Source of the DNA: an uncultured Bacilli bacterium
GTDB taxonomy: Bacteria; Bacillota_I; Bacilli_A; RF39; UBA660
Length of the DNA: 22,142 nt
Reading direction: 5' to 3'
Assembly: GCA_947631285.1 (NCBI GenBank)
Contig: CANRKS010000008.1
Coordinates: 1-22,142, forward strand
The translations under genes were made by a program, and so were the position numbers. Of the stretch, positions 6,696 through 14,566 are shown one piece after another; within the stretch, counting starts at the first letter, position 1; every line of letters starts with the position of its first letter. The notes beneath the pieces are model-generated. The model was not told where the DNA came from. It saw only the letters and a program-made list of their open reading frames with translations, and did not search any database.

Positions 6696-9600
6696 ATGCC
6701 AAACTGGACCAAAGAACAATTAGAGGCGATTAAAAAGAGGGGGAAAAATATAATTGTTTCGGCTGGAGCTGGTTCTGGTAAAACAGCAGTTTTAACAGAA
6801 AGAGTTATTGAAAAGTTAAAAAGTGGAGTTAAAATAAATGAACTTCTAATTTTAACATTTACAAATGCTGCAGCAAAAGAAATGAAAGAAAGAATTAGGG
6901 GGAAAATTAAAGAATTACCTGAGTTACAAGATAATTTAAATCTTTTGGAAAGTGCTTATATTACGACTTTTGATTCTTATACTTTATCATTAGTAAAAAA
7001 ATATAGTGATATTTTAAATGTAAGTAGTAATTTGGAAATAATATTAGATAGTATTATAAATCCTTTAAAAGAAGATTTTATGGAGGAAGTTTTTAAAGAA
7101 TTATATATAGAAGATGATCCAGACTTTAAAAATTTTTTAGATTTATTTACTGTTAAAAATGATACAAATATTCAAAAATATCTTTTAAAAATTTATGATA
7201 AATTAGCTTTAATTAGCAATTTAGATGAATACTTAGATCATTATTTAGAGAACTTTTTAAGTAAAGAAAAGATAGAAGAATATTTAAAAGAATATGAGGG
7301 TAGCCTAAAAGAGGCAATTAATGAAATAGAGGATAATTTAATTTTTATAACTGATGCTTATCCCGATTATGGTCATCTTTTAGAAAATGCTTTAGATAAA
7401 TTAATGACATCTTCTTGTTATGATGAGATCAAAAAAGAAGTAAATGTTGTGATACCAAGAAGACCTAATAATAGTGAAGATATCAAAGAATATAAAGACC
7501 AAATTGATAACATTATTAAAAATTTAAAAAAAGAATTACGTTTTAAAGATAGGAGAGAAATAGAAGAGTCATTAGAACTAACTAAAGAGTATATTAAAGT
7601 TATTATTAAAATAATTAGAAGATTTAAGAATAAATTAGATACTTACAAAAAGGAAAATGACTTATATGAATTTAATGATGTTTCTTTAATGGCTATTAAA
7701 TTATTAAAAGAAAATCCTTCTATTTTAGAAGAAGTAAAAAATAGTTTTGCCGAGATATGTATAGATGAATATCAAGATACTAATGATATTCAAGAAGAAT
7801 TTATTAGCTTAATTAGAAATAATAATGTTTATATGGTGGGTGATATTAAACAATCTATTTATGGTTTTCGCAATGCTAATCCTAGTATTTTTAAAGCTAA
7901 ATATGATCTATATAAAGAAAATAAGGAAGGCTTAAAAATTGATTTATTAGCTAACTTTCGTTCTAGAAAGGAAGTAGTTAAGGCTATTAATACCATCTTT
8001 TCCCTCATTATGGATGATGATATTGGTGGGGCTAGTTATAAAGAGAGTCATCTTATGCATTTTGGTAATCAAATGTATGAAGAAAAAAAGGCTAGTGATA
8101 ATGAATTAGCTATTTTAAGATATGAAAATAAAGAGGGATTTAGAAATAATGAAATTGAGGCTTTTATCATTGCCCGTGATATATTAAGTAAAGTTAATAA
8201 TCATTATCAAGTTATTGATAAAAAAGAGCAAACTTTAAGAGATGCCCGTTATGATGATTTTTGTATAATCATGGATAGAGGAGTTGATTTTCCCCTTTAT
8301 AAAAAAATATTTGAGTATTTAAATATTCCTCTAACTATTTATGAAGATAGCATTTTAACTAAAGATATAGATGTTAAATTATTAAATAATTTAATTGGTT
8401 TAATATTATTAATAAAAGAAGAAAACTTTAATATTAATTTTAAATATTATTTTATGAGTGTTGGTCGTAGTTATTTATTTACTTATAATGATAATTATTT
8501 ATTTGAAATTATGAAATCATCTTCTTTTAAAGAAACGACCCTATATACTAAGGCATTAAATATAGCTCAAAAGATTGACTTTTTAACAAGCTATGATTTA
8601 TTAAAATTAATTTTAAAAGATTTTCAAGTTTATGAAAAAATGATTATGGTGGGGAAAATTAAAGAGAGAACAGAAAGAATAGATAACTTATTAATAATGG
8701 CGAAAACTTTAAGTAATATGGGTTATACTCCCCATATGTTTCATGAGTTTATGGAAAAGACTATGAAAAGTAATTATGAAATAAAATATCCTGAAGAAAA
8801 AGAAAATGCTAATAGTGTTAAAATTATGAATATTCATAAATCTAAAGGATTAGAATTTAGTATCTGTTATTATAGTGGTTTTTATAAAACTTTTAATATA
8901 GATGAAGTAAAAGAGAAATTTACCTTTACTAAAAAATATGGTTTTATTGTTCCTTTCTTTAAAGAAGGAGTAGATGATACTATTTTAGCAAGTCTTAATA
9001 AAAGAGATTATTTAAAAGAAAGTATTTCAGAGAAAATAAGACTTTTATATGTGGCTTTAACAAGGGCTAAAGAAAAAATGATTATTGTGGCACCCATAGA
9101 TGTAAAAGATAAAGTAATAAATGGAGTTTCTTACAATGTTAAAATTAAATATAATTCTTTCTTAAGTATTATGAATTCAATTGCTAAAAACTTAGAAGAA
9201 TATATAACTTTTGTCGATATAAATAATCTTGGATTAACCAAAGAATATTTATTTACTAAAAACTTATCTTTAAAAATTAAAAAAGATGAAAGAAAAATAG
9301 CTTATCAAGAAATAGAAGAAGAAAAAGAGATTTTAAAAGAAGAAAGAGCCTCTAAAAAGGAAATAAAAGTTAAGGATTTAAAAGAGAGAAAAGCTTTAGA
9401 ATATGGTTTATATCTTCATCAAGTCTTAGAGATGAGTGACTTTTTAAAGATAAAAGAAGATAGCCCGGTTTATGATGCCGTTAAAACTTTAATTAAAGAG
9501 TTAAATATTACTAGTAAGACTAAAATATATAAAGAACAAGAATTTATCTATGAAAAAGAGGGAATTAGTTACCATGGAATCATTGATTTATTGTTAGAAA

Positions 9601-9782
9601 GTGAAAAAGAAATTAAGATTGTTGATTATAAACTAAAAAATACGACGGATGAGGCTTATTTAAAACAACTAAAAGTTTATTATGACTATCTTAAAGAAAT
9701 AACTAAAAAAGATATTAAAGTCTATTTATTTAGTATTTTAAATAAAGAATTAGAAGAAGTGGATTTAAAAGTTAAAAGTTAA
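6696..9782 (+). CDS. addA: AddA helicase-nuclease subunit
   Basis: This 1,028-aa UvrD/Rep-family helicase has all the core motifs in order: Walker A SAGAGSGKT (residues 22-30), LTFTNAAAKEM, Walker B IDEYQDTND (D357/E358), GDIKQSIYGFR (about 382-392), NFRSR, NIHKSKGLEF (712-721) and VALTRAKE (786-793). The C-terminal end is a second PD-(D/E)XK nuclease with D964 (GIIDLLLE) and D977-Y978-K979. The two-nuclease arrangement with the upstream gene is diagnostic of AddAB rather than RecBCD. It is somewhat shorter than Bacillus AddA (about 1,230 aa). The ATG lies one base after the addB stop, with a GGAGG site inside the end of addB. It unwinds and degrades DNA from double-strand ends before RecA loading. 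Confidence 0.93.
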   Translation: MPNWTKEQLEAIKKRGKNIIVSAGAGSGKTAVLTERVIEKLKSGVKINELLILTFTNAAAKEMKERIRGKIKELPELQDNLNLLESAYITTFDSYTLSLVKKYSDILNVSSNLEIILDSIINPLKEDFMEEVFKELYIEDDPDFKNFLDLFTVKNDTNIQKYLLKIYDKLALISNLDEYLDHYLENFLSKEKIEEYLKEYEGSLKEAINEIEDNLIFITDAYPDYGHLLENALDKLMTSSCYDEIKKEVNVVIPRRPNNSEDIKEYKDQIDNIIKNLKKELRFKDRREIEESLELTKEYIKVIIKIIRRFKNKLDTYKKENDLYEFNDVSLMAIKLLKENPSILEEVKNSFAEICIDEYQDTNDIQEEFISLIRNNNVYMVGDIKQSIYGFRNANPSIFKAKYDLYKENKEGLKIDLLANFRSRKEVVKAINTIFSLIMDDDIGGASYKESHLMHFGNQMYEEKKASDNELAILRYENKEGFRNNEIEAFIIARDILSKVNNHYQVIDKKEQTLRDARYDDFCIIMDRGVDFPLYKKIFEYLNIPLTIYEDSILTKDIDVKLLNNLIGLILLIKEENFNINFKYYFMSVGRSYLFTYNDNYLFEIMKSSSFKETTLYTKALNIAQKIDFLTSYDLLKLILKDFQVYEKMIMVGKIKERTERIDNLLIMAKTLSNMGYTPHMFHEFMEKTMKSNYEIKYPEEKENANSVKIMNIHKSKGLEFSICYYSGFYKTFNIDEVKEKFTFTKKYGFIVPFFKEGVDDTILASLNKRDYLKESISEKIRLLYVALTRAKEKMIIVAPIDVKDKVINGVSYNVKIKYNSFLSIMNSIAKNLEEYITFVDINNLGLTKEYLFTKNLSLKIKKDERKIAYQEIEEEKEILKEERASKKEIKVKDLKERKALEYGLYLHQVLEMSDFLKIKEDSPVYDAVKTLIKELNITSKTKIYKEQEFIYEKEGISYHGIIDLLLESEKEIKIVDYKLKNTTDEAYLKQLKVYYDYLKEITKKDIKVYLFSILNKELEEVDLKVKS

Positions 9783-9784
9783 AA

Positions 9785-9813
9785 TTGACAAAAAGAGTTA
9801 AGATGCTTATAAT
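9785..9813 (+). promoter_or_regulatory. Consensus sigma-A promoter of the 182-aa protein gene
   Basis: TTGACA (9785-9790) and TATAAT (9808-9813) are both perfect and are separated by exactly 17 nt. The promoter begins directly after the addA stop codon and drives a gene with AAGGGG seven bases before its ATG. This is the strongest-looking promoter in the window. Confidence 0.85.
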
Positions 9814-9837
9814 ATTTGGCCATTAAGGGGAAAAGAT

Positions 9838-10386
9838 ATGAAAAAAGAAAATATTAAAAAATTTAAGGGAGTTCAATTATTGGTGGCATCATCTTCTTTT
9901 ACGATTCTTTTAGGCCTTGGGGGATTAGGATATCACATCAGCAGAGAAATAAAGGATTTTAATGCCTTTTTGGATGATACAATTCATATTCCAAGAGGAA
10001 TTAATATAGATGTGTATGATTATGCTTATCAAAATAATATAAGGGTTGTTAAAATAAATGATAAGTATTATGAATGGGCGCCAAGAAGAGACCATGAAAT
10101 TAGCTTTAATCATGATAGATTAGGTAATTTTGAGATGGATTTGAATGGCGATATTTTAGCAACTGATATCCAAAGTGGGTTATTCGAAGCGGTTTACTTA
10201 GATGAACTTACTTTATTAGATATGCCGAAAAATCATTTTGCTATTCCTTCTTTTTTACCTAAAGAAGGAGAGTTTATTTATATTCCTTCAGAAGAGGGCG
10301 CTAAAATATATTATAATTATTATGATAGCGAACATAATGAATATCTTATTTATGAATTAGAAGATAGCCTTAGAAAAACAAAATAG
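9838..10386 (+). CDS. Unrecognised single-pass membrane protein
   Basis: I do not recognise this 182-aa protein. It has a short basic N-terminus (MKKENIKKFK), one hydrophobic segment (about residues 11-34, Gly- and Leu-rich) and then an outer domain of about 145 residues rich in Tyr, Asp and Glu, with no cysteines. The hydrophobic segment could be an uncleaved signal anchor; there is no clear cleavage site and no lipobox. It is a single-gene unit: perfect promoter upstream, hairpin shared with murC downstream. The strong promoter and AAGGGG site suggest appreciable expression. Convergence with murC does not by itself link it to the cell wall. Confidence 0.65.
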   Translation: MKKENIKKFKGVQLLVASSSFTILLGLGGLGYHISREIKDFNAFLDDTIHIPRGINIDVYDYAYQNNIRVVKINDKYYEWAPRRDHEISFNHDRLGNFEMDLNGDILATDIQSGLFEAVYLDELTLLDMPKNHFAIPSFLPKEGEFIYIPSEEGAKIYYNYYDSEHNEYLIYELEDSLRKTK

Positions 10387-10404
10387 AACCCTAAGGCTCT
10401 ATTT
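10381..10404. terminator. Hairpin shared by the 182-aa protein gene and murC
   Basis: AAATAGA (10381-10387) pairs with TCTATTT (10398-10404), with an inner CC/GG after one A-C mismatch and a 4-nt loop. The stem includes both convergent stop codons. On the murC strand it is followed by a U-rich TTTTGTTTTT tract, so it is a good murC terminator; the U-tract on the plus strand is short. Confidence 0.6.
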
Positions 10405-11761
10405 CTAAAAGTTTAAGACCGACTTCATTGACAGGACCGGCCCCAATTGTAATAACTAAATCATTGGGTTTTAAATGTTCTTTTAAGTAAGAAACAATTT
10501 CAGAAAAACTAGGGAGATAGATAACGTTTGGGTTATCTTTTTTTATTAATTTAACTAAATCATCTTCCGAAACATTATAGATATTAGTTTCTCTTGCAGG
10601 ATAAATTGGGGCAATGATAACATTATCAAATTTTTTTAAAACTTCTGCAAATTCTTCTAAATGTTCTTTTGTTCTAGAAAAAGTGTGTGATTGAAAAATA
10701 GCCCAATTTTGATGACATTTTATGTTTTGACTTGATTTATATGTTGAAAGTATTTCGGTTGGATGATGAGCATAGTCATCATAGACTAAAATATTATCTT
10801 GATACGTACCTAGTAATTCAAATCTTCTACCTACACCATGATAAGAATTTAAACCATTAGTTAAGGCCTCTTTACTTAAGTTATAGAAAATACCAATGGC
10901 AATAGTAGCAAGAGCATTATAAATATTATGAGTACCAAGGACATTTAAATGGATTTTTAAATATAATTTTTGATGATAATAGACATCAAATAAAGGATGA
11001 CCATCATCATCAAAAGTAATATTTTCCGCTTTTAAATCAGCTTCCTTATTAATTGCATAAGTTAAGATATTTAAGTGATCGGGATAATTTAGACTCATAG
11101 TATTTTCATCATCTTTATTAATAACTAAATAGCCATTATTTGGTAAAAGATTAGTATATTTAGTAAAAGATGATTTAATATTATCTAGATTATGAAAATA
11201 ATCAAGATGATCATCATCGATATTTAAAATAACTTCACTAGTAGGATTGAATGATAAAAAGCTATCTTTATATTCACAAGCTTCCATGATGAAATAATCT
11301 TTCCCCCCCACATAATAATTAGCTTTTATTAAAGGGAGAATAGCGCCGATTTGAATAGTAGGGTTTTTATCATCTTGTAAAAAACAAGTGGCAATCATTC
11401 CCGTAGTGGTGGATTTACCATGAGTTCCCGAAATGCAAATAACATTTTTATACTCTTTCGTAAGAAGTCCTAAAAAGACCCCTCTTTCGTACATCTCTTT
11501 ATGAAGATGATGGGCTTCTTTAAGTTCAGGATCCTCGGAAGAAATGGCTGCTGTATAAACAATAATATCAGCTCTTTTAACTAATTCAAGGTCACTCCCG
11601 ATAGTTACGGAAATTCCTTTTTCCTTTAACATTTTAACATTGTCATTTAAATTAGCATCAGAGCCAGTAACTTTTCCGCCCAAAGAATGGATAATCATCG
11701 CAATACCACTCATGGATATACCTCCAATGCCAATGAAATGAACCGTTTTATCTTTAAACAT
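10391..11761 (-). CDS. murC: UDP-N-acetylmuramate--L-alanine ligase
   Basis: MurC adds L-alanine to UDP-MurNAc, the first peptide step of peptidoglycan precursor synthesis in the cytosol. The 456-aa product has the Rossmann-like UDP-binding start HFIGIGGISMSGIA, the Mur ligase P-loop GTHGKSTTT (residues 112-120), the metal-binding EACEY (160-164), DHLDYF (184-189), LGTHNIYN (275-282), GVGRRFE (309-315) and YDDYAHHPTEI (327-337). GxGG at the N-terminus together with YDDYAHHP distinguishes MurC from other Mur ligases. AAGGAGG lies seven bases before the ATG. It stands alone on the minus strand behind its own promoter; murD is about 8 kb away on the other strand, so there is no mur cluster here. 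Confidence 0.95.
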   Translation of the reverse strand: MFKDKTVHFIGIGGISMSGIAMIIHSLGGKVTGSDANLNDNVKMLKEKGISVTIGSDLELVKRADIIVYTAAISSEDPELKEAHHLHKEMYERGVFLGLLTKEYKNVICISGTHGKSTTTGMIATCFLQDDKNPTIQIGAILPLIKANYYVGGKDYFIMEACEYKDSFLSFNPTSEVILNIDDDHLDYFHNLDNIKSSFTKYTNLLPNNGYLVINKDDENTMSLNYPDHLNILTYAINKEADLKAENITFDDDGHPLFDVYYHQKLYLKIHLNVLGTHNIYNALATIAIGIFYNLSKEALTNGLNSYHGVGRRFELLGTYQDNILVYDDYAHHPTEILSTYKSSQNIKCHQNWAIFQSHTFSRTKEHLEEFAEVLKKFDNVIIAPIYPARETNIYNVSEDDLVKLIKKDNPNVIYLPSFSEIVSYLKEHLKPNDLVITIGAGPVNEVGLKLLEIEP

Positions 11762-11786
11762 TAAATGACCTCCTTTTTATAAATAT

Positions 11787-11815
11787 ATTATAATATTCTT
11801 TAAATAATTAGGCAA
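11787..11815 (-). promoter_or_regulatory. murC promoter
   Basis: On the minus strand, TTGCCT (11815-11810) and TATAAT (11792-11787) are separated by 17 nt. The -10 is perfect and the AAGGAGG site follows closely, giving a short leader. Confidence 0.7.
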
Positions 11816-11874
11816 TAAATAATAAGAATAATAACCCTTTAAAAAAGATAAATTTACTTGACAAAATTTGCACT

Positions 11875-11988
11875 GTAAATCGAACAAAAAAATTTAAAAA
11901 AATGATTTTAAAAATAGATATAGGTGAAACCTAATATAAAATGTTTTTTTTTGAAAAAAAATTCATTTTTTAAAAATGTTCGATTTAC
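11875..11988. repeat. Perfect 12-bp inverted repeat with a 90-bp spacer, upstream of nrdD
   Basis: GTAAATCGAACA (11875-11886) and TGTTCGATTTAC (11977-11988) are exact reverse complements. The sequences just inside both arms are also A/T tracts that can pair partly (AAAAAATG against CATTTTTT). The middle holds a small hairpin TAGGT-GAA-ACCTA (11921-11933 region). Everything lies upstream of the likely nrdD promoter, so it would act as DNA (two operator sites or a cruciform) unless transcription starts earlier. It does not match the NrdR box. This is the main content of the 311-bp gap between murC and nrdD; I see no gene there. Confidence 0.55.
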
Positions 11989-12016
11989 AAATTTTAAATT
12001 TTTTGTAAAAAAAACA

Positions 12017-12046
12017 TTGCTAAAAAGATGAGGTGGTGCGTATAAT
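12017..12046 (+). promoter_or_regulatory. nrdD operon promoter
   Basis: TTGCTA (12017-12022) and a perfect TATAAT (12041-12046) are separated by 18 nt. GGGAGAGG lies shortly before the nrdD ATG at 12073, giving a leader of about 20 nt. Confidence 0.65.
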
Positions 12047-12072
12047 AGACTTATAAATGGGAGAGGTAAAAA

Positions 12073-14349
12073 ATGATAAAAGAAGTTGGAGAAAACGACT
12101 TAATTGTTGTTAAGAGAAGTGGGCAAAGAGTCCCTTTTAACGGGGCTAAAATTGCTTTAGCTATTAAAAAAGGATATGATAGTGTTTATCCTGAATATGA
12201 TGAAAAAATTGTTAATAAAGTTTATGAAAAAGTTTTAAAAGTTATTGAAAAAGAATTTAATGAAAGAAAAACAATTGGAATCGAAGAAATTCAAGATATA
12301 ATTGAAAAAGAGCTTCAAAAAACAGACGAAGAAGTTTATAAATCTTTTTCTGAATACCGGGAAAGAAGAGCGGCTTCTAGAGAAGTGTTTGCGGTTAAGC
12401 AACAACATAAATTTGTTAAAGCTATTGAATCTTTAGGATTAAAAAGTTCTAAAGAAGAAAATTCTAAAAGAGAAAATGCCAATGTTGATGGGGATGGCCC
12501 AATGGGAACTATGCTTCATTTTGGTTCAACTGTCTCAAGAGAATTTGCTAAAGCATATTTAATGGATGCTAAATATGCAAGAGCTCATGATGAAGGAGCA
12601 ATTCATATTCATGACTTAGATTTCTGGGCTATGGGTACTACTACTTGTAATCAAATAGATTTAGATAAATTATTTAAAAATGGTTTTTCTACCGGACATG
12701 GATTTTTAAGAACCCCAAATGATATTATGAGTTATACCGCCCTTGCAGCCATTTGTATTCAAGCTAACCAAAATGATCAACACGGTGGTCAAAGTATTCC
12801 GATGTTTGATTACTATATGGCTCCAGGTGTTAAGAAAACTTTTAAAAAGCAATTAAAACAAATGCTATACGATTATCTAGATTTAGAAGGTTTTTTAGGA
12901 ACAATTGATTTTAGTAAGATAGAAAATATTGTATCTTCTTTAGAAACAATTGAAATTGAACCTAAAGAAGTATTTAAAGATTATATAACTAGTGAAAGGT
13001 TAGAAGAATTATTTAGGAAAGCTTATGAAAAAGCTTTAGTTAAAACGGATCGGATTACTTTCCAAGCTATGGAGGCTTTTATCCATAATTTAAATACCAT
13101 GCATTCTCGGGCAGGAGCTCAAGTTCCATTTTCATCTATCAATTTTGGAACTGATACTTCACCAGAAGGAAGAATGGTTATTAAAAACTTCTTATTAGCG
13201 ACTGATGAAGGTTTGGGTCATGGCGAAACTCCAATCTTCCCAATTTCCATCTTTAAATTAAAAGAAGGAATAAGCTATAACGAAGGAGATCCTAACTATG
13301 ATTTATTTAAATTAGCTTGTAAAGTATCAGCGAAAAGGTTATTCCCTAACTTCTCATTTATGGATTCATCTTTTAATAAACCATATTTAAAAGGTAATGA
13401 TCCAAAAACCGAAGTTGCTTATATGGGATGTAGAACAAGAGTAATTGGTAATGTATCTTATCCTGATAAAGAAATAACACCAGGAAGAGGTAACTTATCA
13501 TTTACTACGATCAATTTACCAAGACTTGGTATTAAACACGGAATTGTTGATGGCAGTAGAGAAAAAGCTGATATGAAAGGATTCTATGAAGAACTTGATG
13601 ATTTATTAGAATTATGTAAAGGTCAATTACTGCAAAGATTTGATATTCAATGTAGTAAAAGTGTTAATAACTTTAAGTTCTTACTGGGAGCCCATGTTTG
13701 GTTAGATTCTGAAAAATTAGAACCAGGTCAAAAGATTAGAAAAATATTAAAACATGGTACATTATCTATTGGCTTTATTGGCCTTGCGGAATGTTTAAAA
13801 GCTTTAATTGGTGAACATCATGGTGAATCAGAAAAAGCGCAAAAATTAGGCTTAGAAATAGTTAAACATATGCGTGATAAATGTGATGAATATAGTCAAG
13901 AGTTGAAACTTAATTTCACTTGTCTAGCCACTCCAGCGGAAGGTTTAAGTGGTCGATTTGTGGGTATTGATCGTTCCATTTATGGCAAAATAAAAGGAGT
14001 AACGGATAGAGAATATTATACTAATTCATTCCATGTTCCTGTTTATTATCATACCACTATTCAACATAAATTAGAGGTTGAAGGAAAATATCATAAATTA
14101 ACAAATGCTGGTCATATTTCTTATATAGAAATAGATGGTGATACAGCGAATAATGTCGAAGCATTTGAAAAAATAATTCGAATTATGCATGATTCTGATA
14201 TTGGTTATGGTGCAGTTAACCATCCAGTTGATCGTGATCCAGTTTGTGGTTATGTTGGGGTAATTGGAGATGTATGTCCAAAATGTGGACGAAGAAATTT
14301 TGAAGGGGTTCCGGTTGAAACAATAACAAATCTTAATTGTGATTGCTAA
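12073..14349 (+). CDS. nrdD: Anaerobic ribonucleoside-triphosphate reductase, catalytic part lacking the glycyl radical loop
   Basis: Class III reductase makes dNTPs from NTPs under anoxia. The 758-aa product has an N-terminal ATP-cone (about 9-100), and the ten-stranded barrel with C192 (TTTCNQIDL) and the thiyl-radical cysteine C453 (YMGCRTRV). The end has the usual HPVDRDPVCGYVGVIGDVCPKCGR (C725, C735, C738). In ordinary NrdD this runs into FERIRRITGYLVGT with the radical glycine. Here the frame instead ends in NLNCDC and three successive TAA codons, and that missing element is encoded by the next gene. The protein is thus full-length except for its radical domain. The C79-type cysteine (C192) suggests a formate-using enzyme, by family knowledge. 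The extra C756 and C758 at the tail could complete the zinc site or relay reductant; this is speculative. Confidence 0.9.
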   Translation: MIKEVGENDLIVVKRSGQRVPFNGAKIALAIKKGYDSVYPEYDEKIVNKVYEKVLKVIEKEFNERKTIGIEEIQDIIEKELQKTDEEVYKSFSEYRERRAASREVFAVKQQHKFVKAIESLGLKSSKEENSKRENANVDGDGPMGTMLHFGSTVSREFAKAYLMDAKYARAHDEGAIHIHDLDFWAMGTTTCNQIDLDKLFKNGFSTGHGFLRTPNDIMSYTALAAICIQANQNDQHGGQSIPMFDYYMAPGVKKTFKKQLKQMLYDYLDLEGFLGTIDFSKIENIVSSLETIEIEPKEVFKDYITSERLEELFRKAYEKALVKTDRITFQAMEAFIHNLNTMHSRAGAQVPFSSINFGTDTSPEGRMVIKNFLLATDEGLGHGETPIFPISIFKLKEGISYNEGDPNYDLFKLACKVSAKRLFPNFSFMDSSFNKPYLKGNDPKTEVAYMGCRTRVIGNVSYPDKEITPGRGNLSFTTINLPRLGIKHGIVDGSREKADMKGFYEELDDLLELCKGQLLQRFDIQCSKSVNNFKFLLGAHVWLDSEKLEPGQKIRKILKHGTLSIGFIGLAECLKALIGEHHGESEKAQKLGLEIVKHMRDKCDEYSQELKLNFTCLATPAEGLSGRFVGIDRSIYGKIKGVTDREYYTNSFHVPVYYHTTIQHKLEVEGKYHKLTNAGHISYIEIDGDTANNVEAFEKIIRIMHDSDIGYGAVNHPVDRDPVCGYVGVIGDVCPKCGRRNFEGVPVETITNLNCDC

Positions 14350-14374
14350 TAATAAATAAGGAGGAGGAAATATT
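14347..14374 (+). promoter_or_regulatory. Triple stop and strong ribosome binding site at the nrdD split
   Basis: Three consecutive in-frame TAA codons (14347-14355) close nrdD, followed by AAGGAGGAGG (14358-14367) and the ATG at 14375. The downstream gene is in a different frame. Read-through or a simple sequencing frameshift cannot join the two; the small peptide must be initiated independently. Confidence 0.85.
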
Positions 14375-14566
14375 ATGGAAGCACAAGTAAAAAAAGTAAA
14401 AACGATTGGGGAAGGCGTTGGATTTGAAAGAATCAGAAGAATAACTGGTTATTTAGTTGGAACAACAGAAAGATTTAACAATGCTAAAAAAGCTGAGGAA
14501 CAAGATAGAGTAAAACATACAGGTCTTAATCTTCACGAAAAAAATTCTACCTCTAAAGCTTGCTAA
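14375..14566 (+). CDS. Stand-alone glycyl radical subunit of the anaerobic ribonucleotide reductase
   Basis: The 63-aa product contains FERIRRITGYLVGTTERF (residues 17-34) and NNAKKAEEQDRVKH (35-48), which are the C-terminal glycyl radical domain of NrdD. The predicted radical residue is G25, equivalent to the glycine in the RVCGYLG of E. coli NrdD. Its N-terminus (MEAQVKKVKTIGEGVG) replaces the linker that normally follows the zinc site. It has a strong ribosome binding site and its stop overlaps the nrdG ATG (TAATG), so it is co-translated with its activase. The model is that NrdG makes the radical on this peptide, which docks into the barrel of the 758-aa protein. The nearest analogy is GrcA/YfiD, a free glycyl radical domain that repairs pyruvate formate-lyase. 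Identity is very likely; a working two-chain enzyme is inference. Confidence 0.88.
   Translation: MEAQVKKVKTIGEGVGFERIRRITGYLVGTTERFNNAKKAEEQDRVKHTGLNLHEKNSTSKAC

Noticed and set aside
11820..12060. NrdR boxes or a cobalamin/purine-type riboswitch before nrdD
   Set aside because: No sequence resembling the NrdR box was found, and no conserved riboswitch core was recognisable; only the inverted repeat can be supported.
14340..14380. Programmed frameshift or sequencing error joining nrdD to the glycyl radical peptide
   Set aside because: Three in-frame TAA codons, an independent strong ribosome binding site and a distinct N-terminal linker on the small peptide all argue for two real genes.
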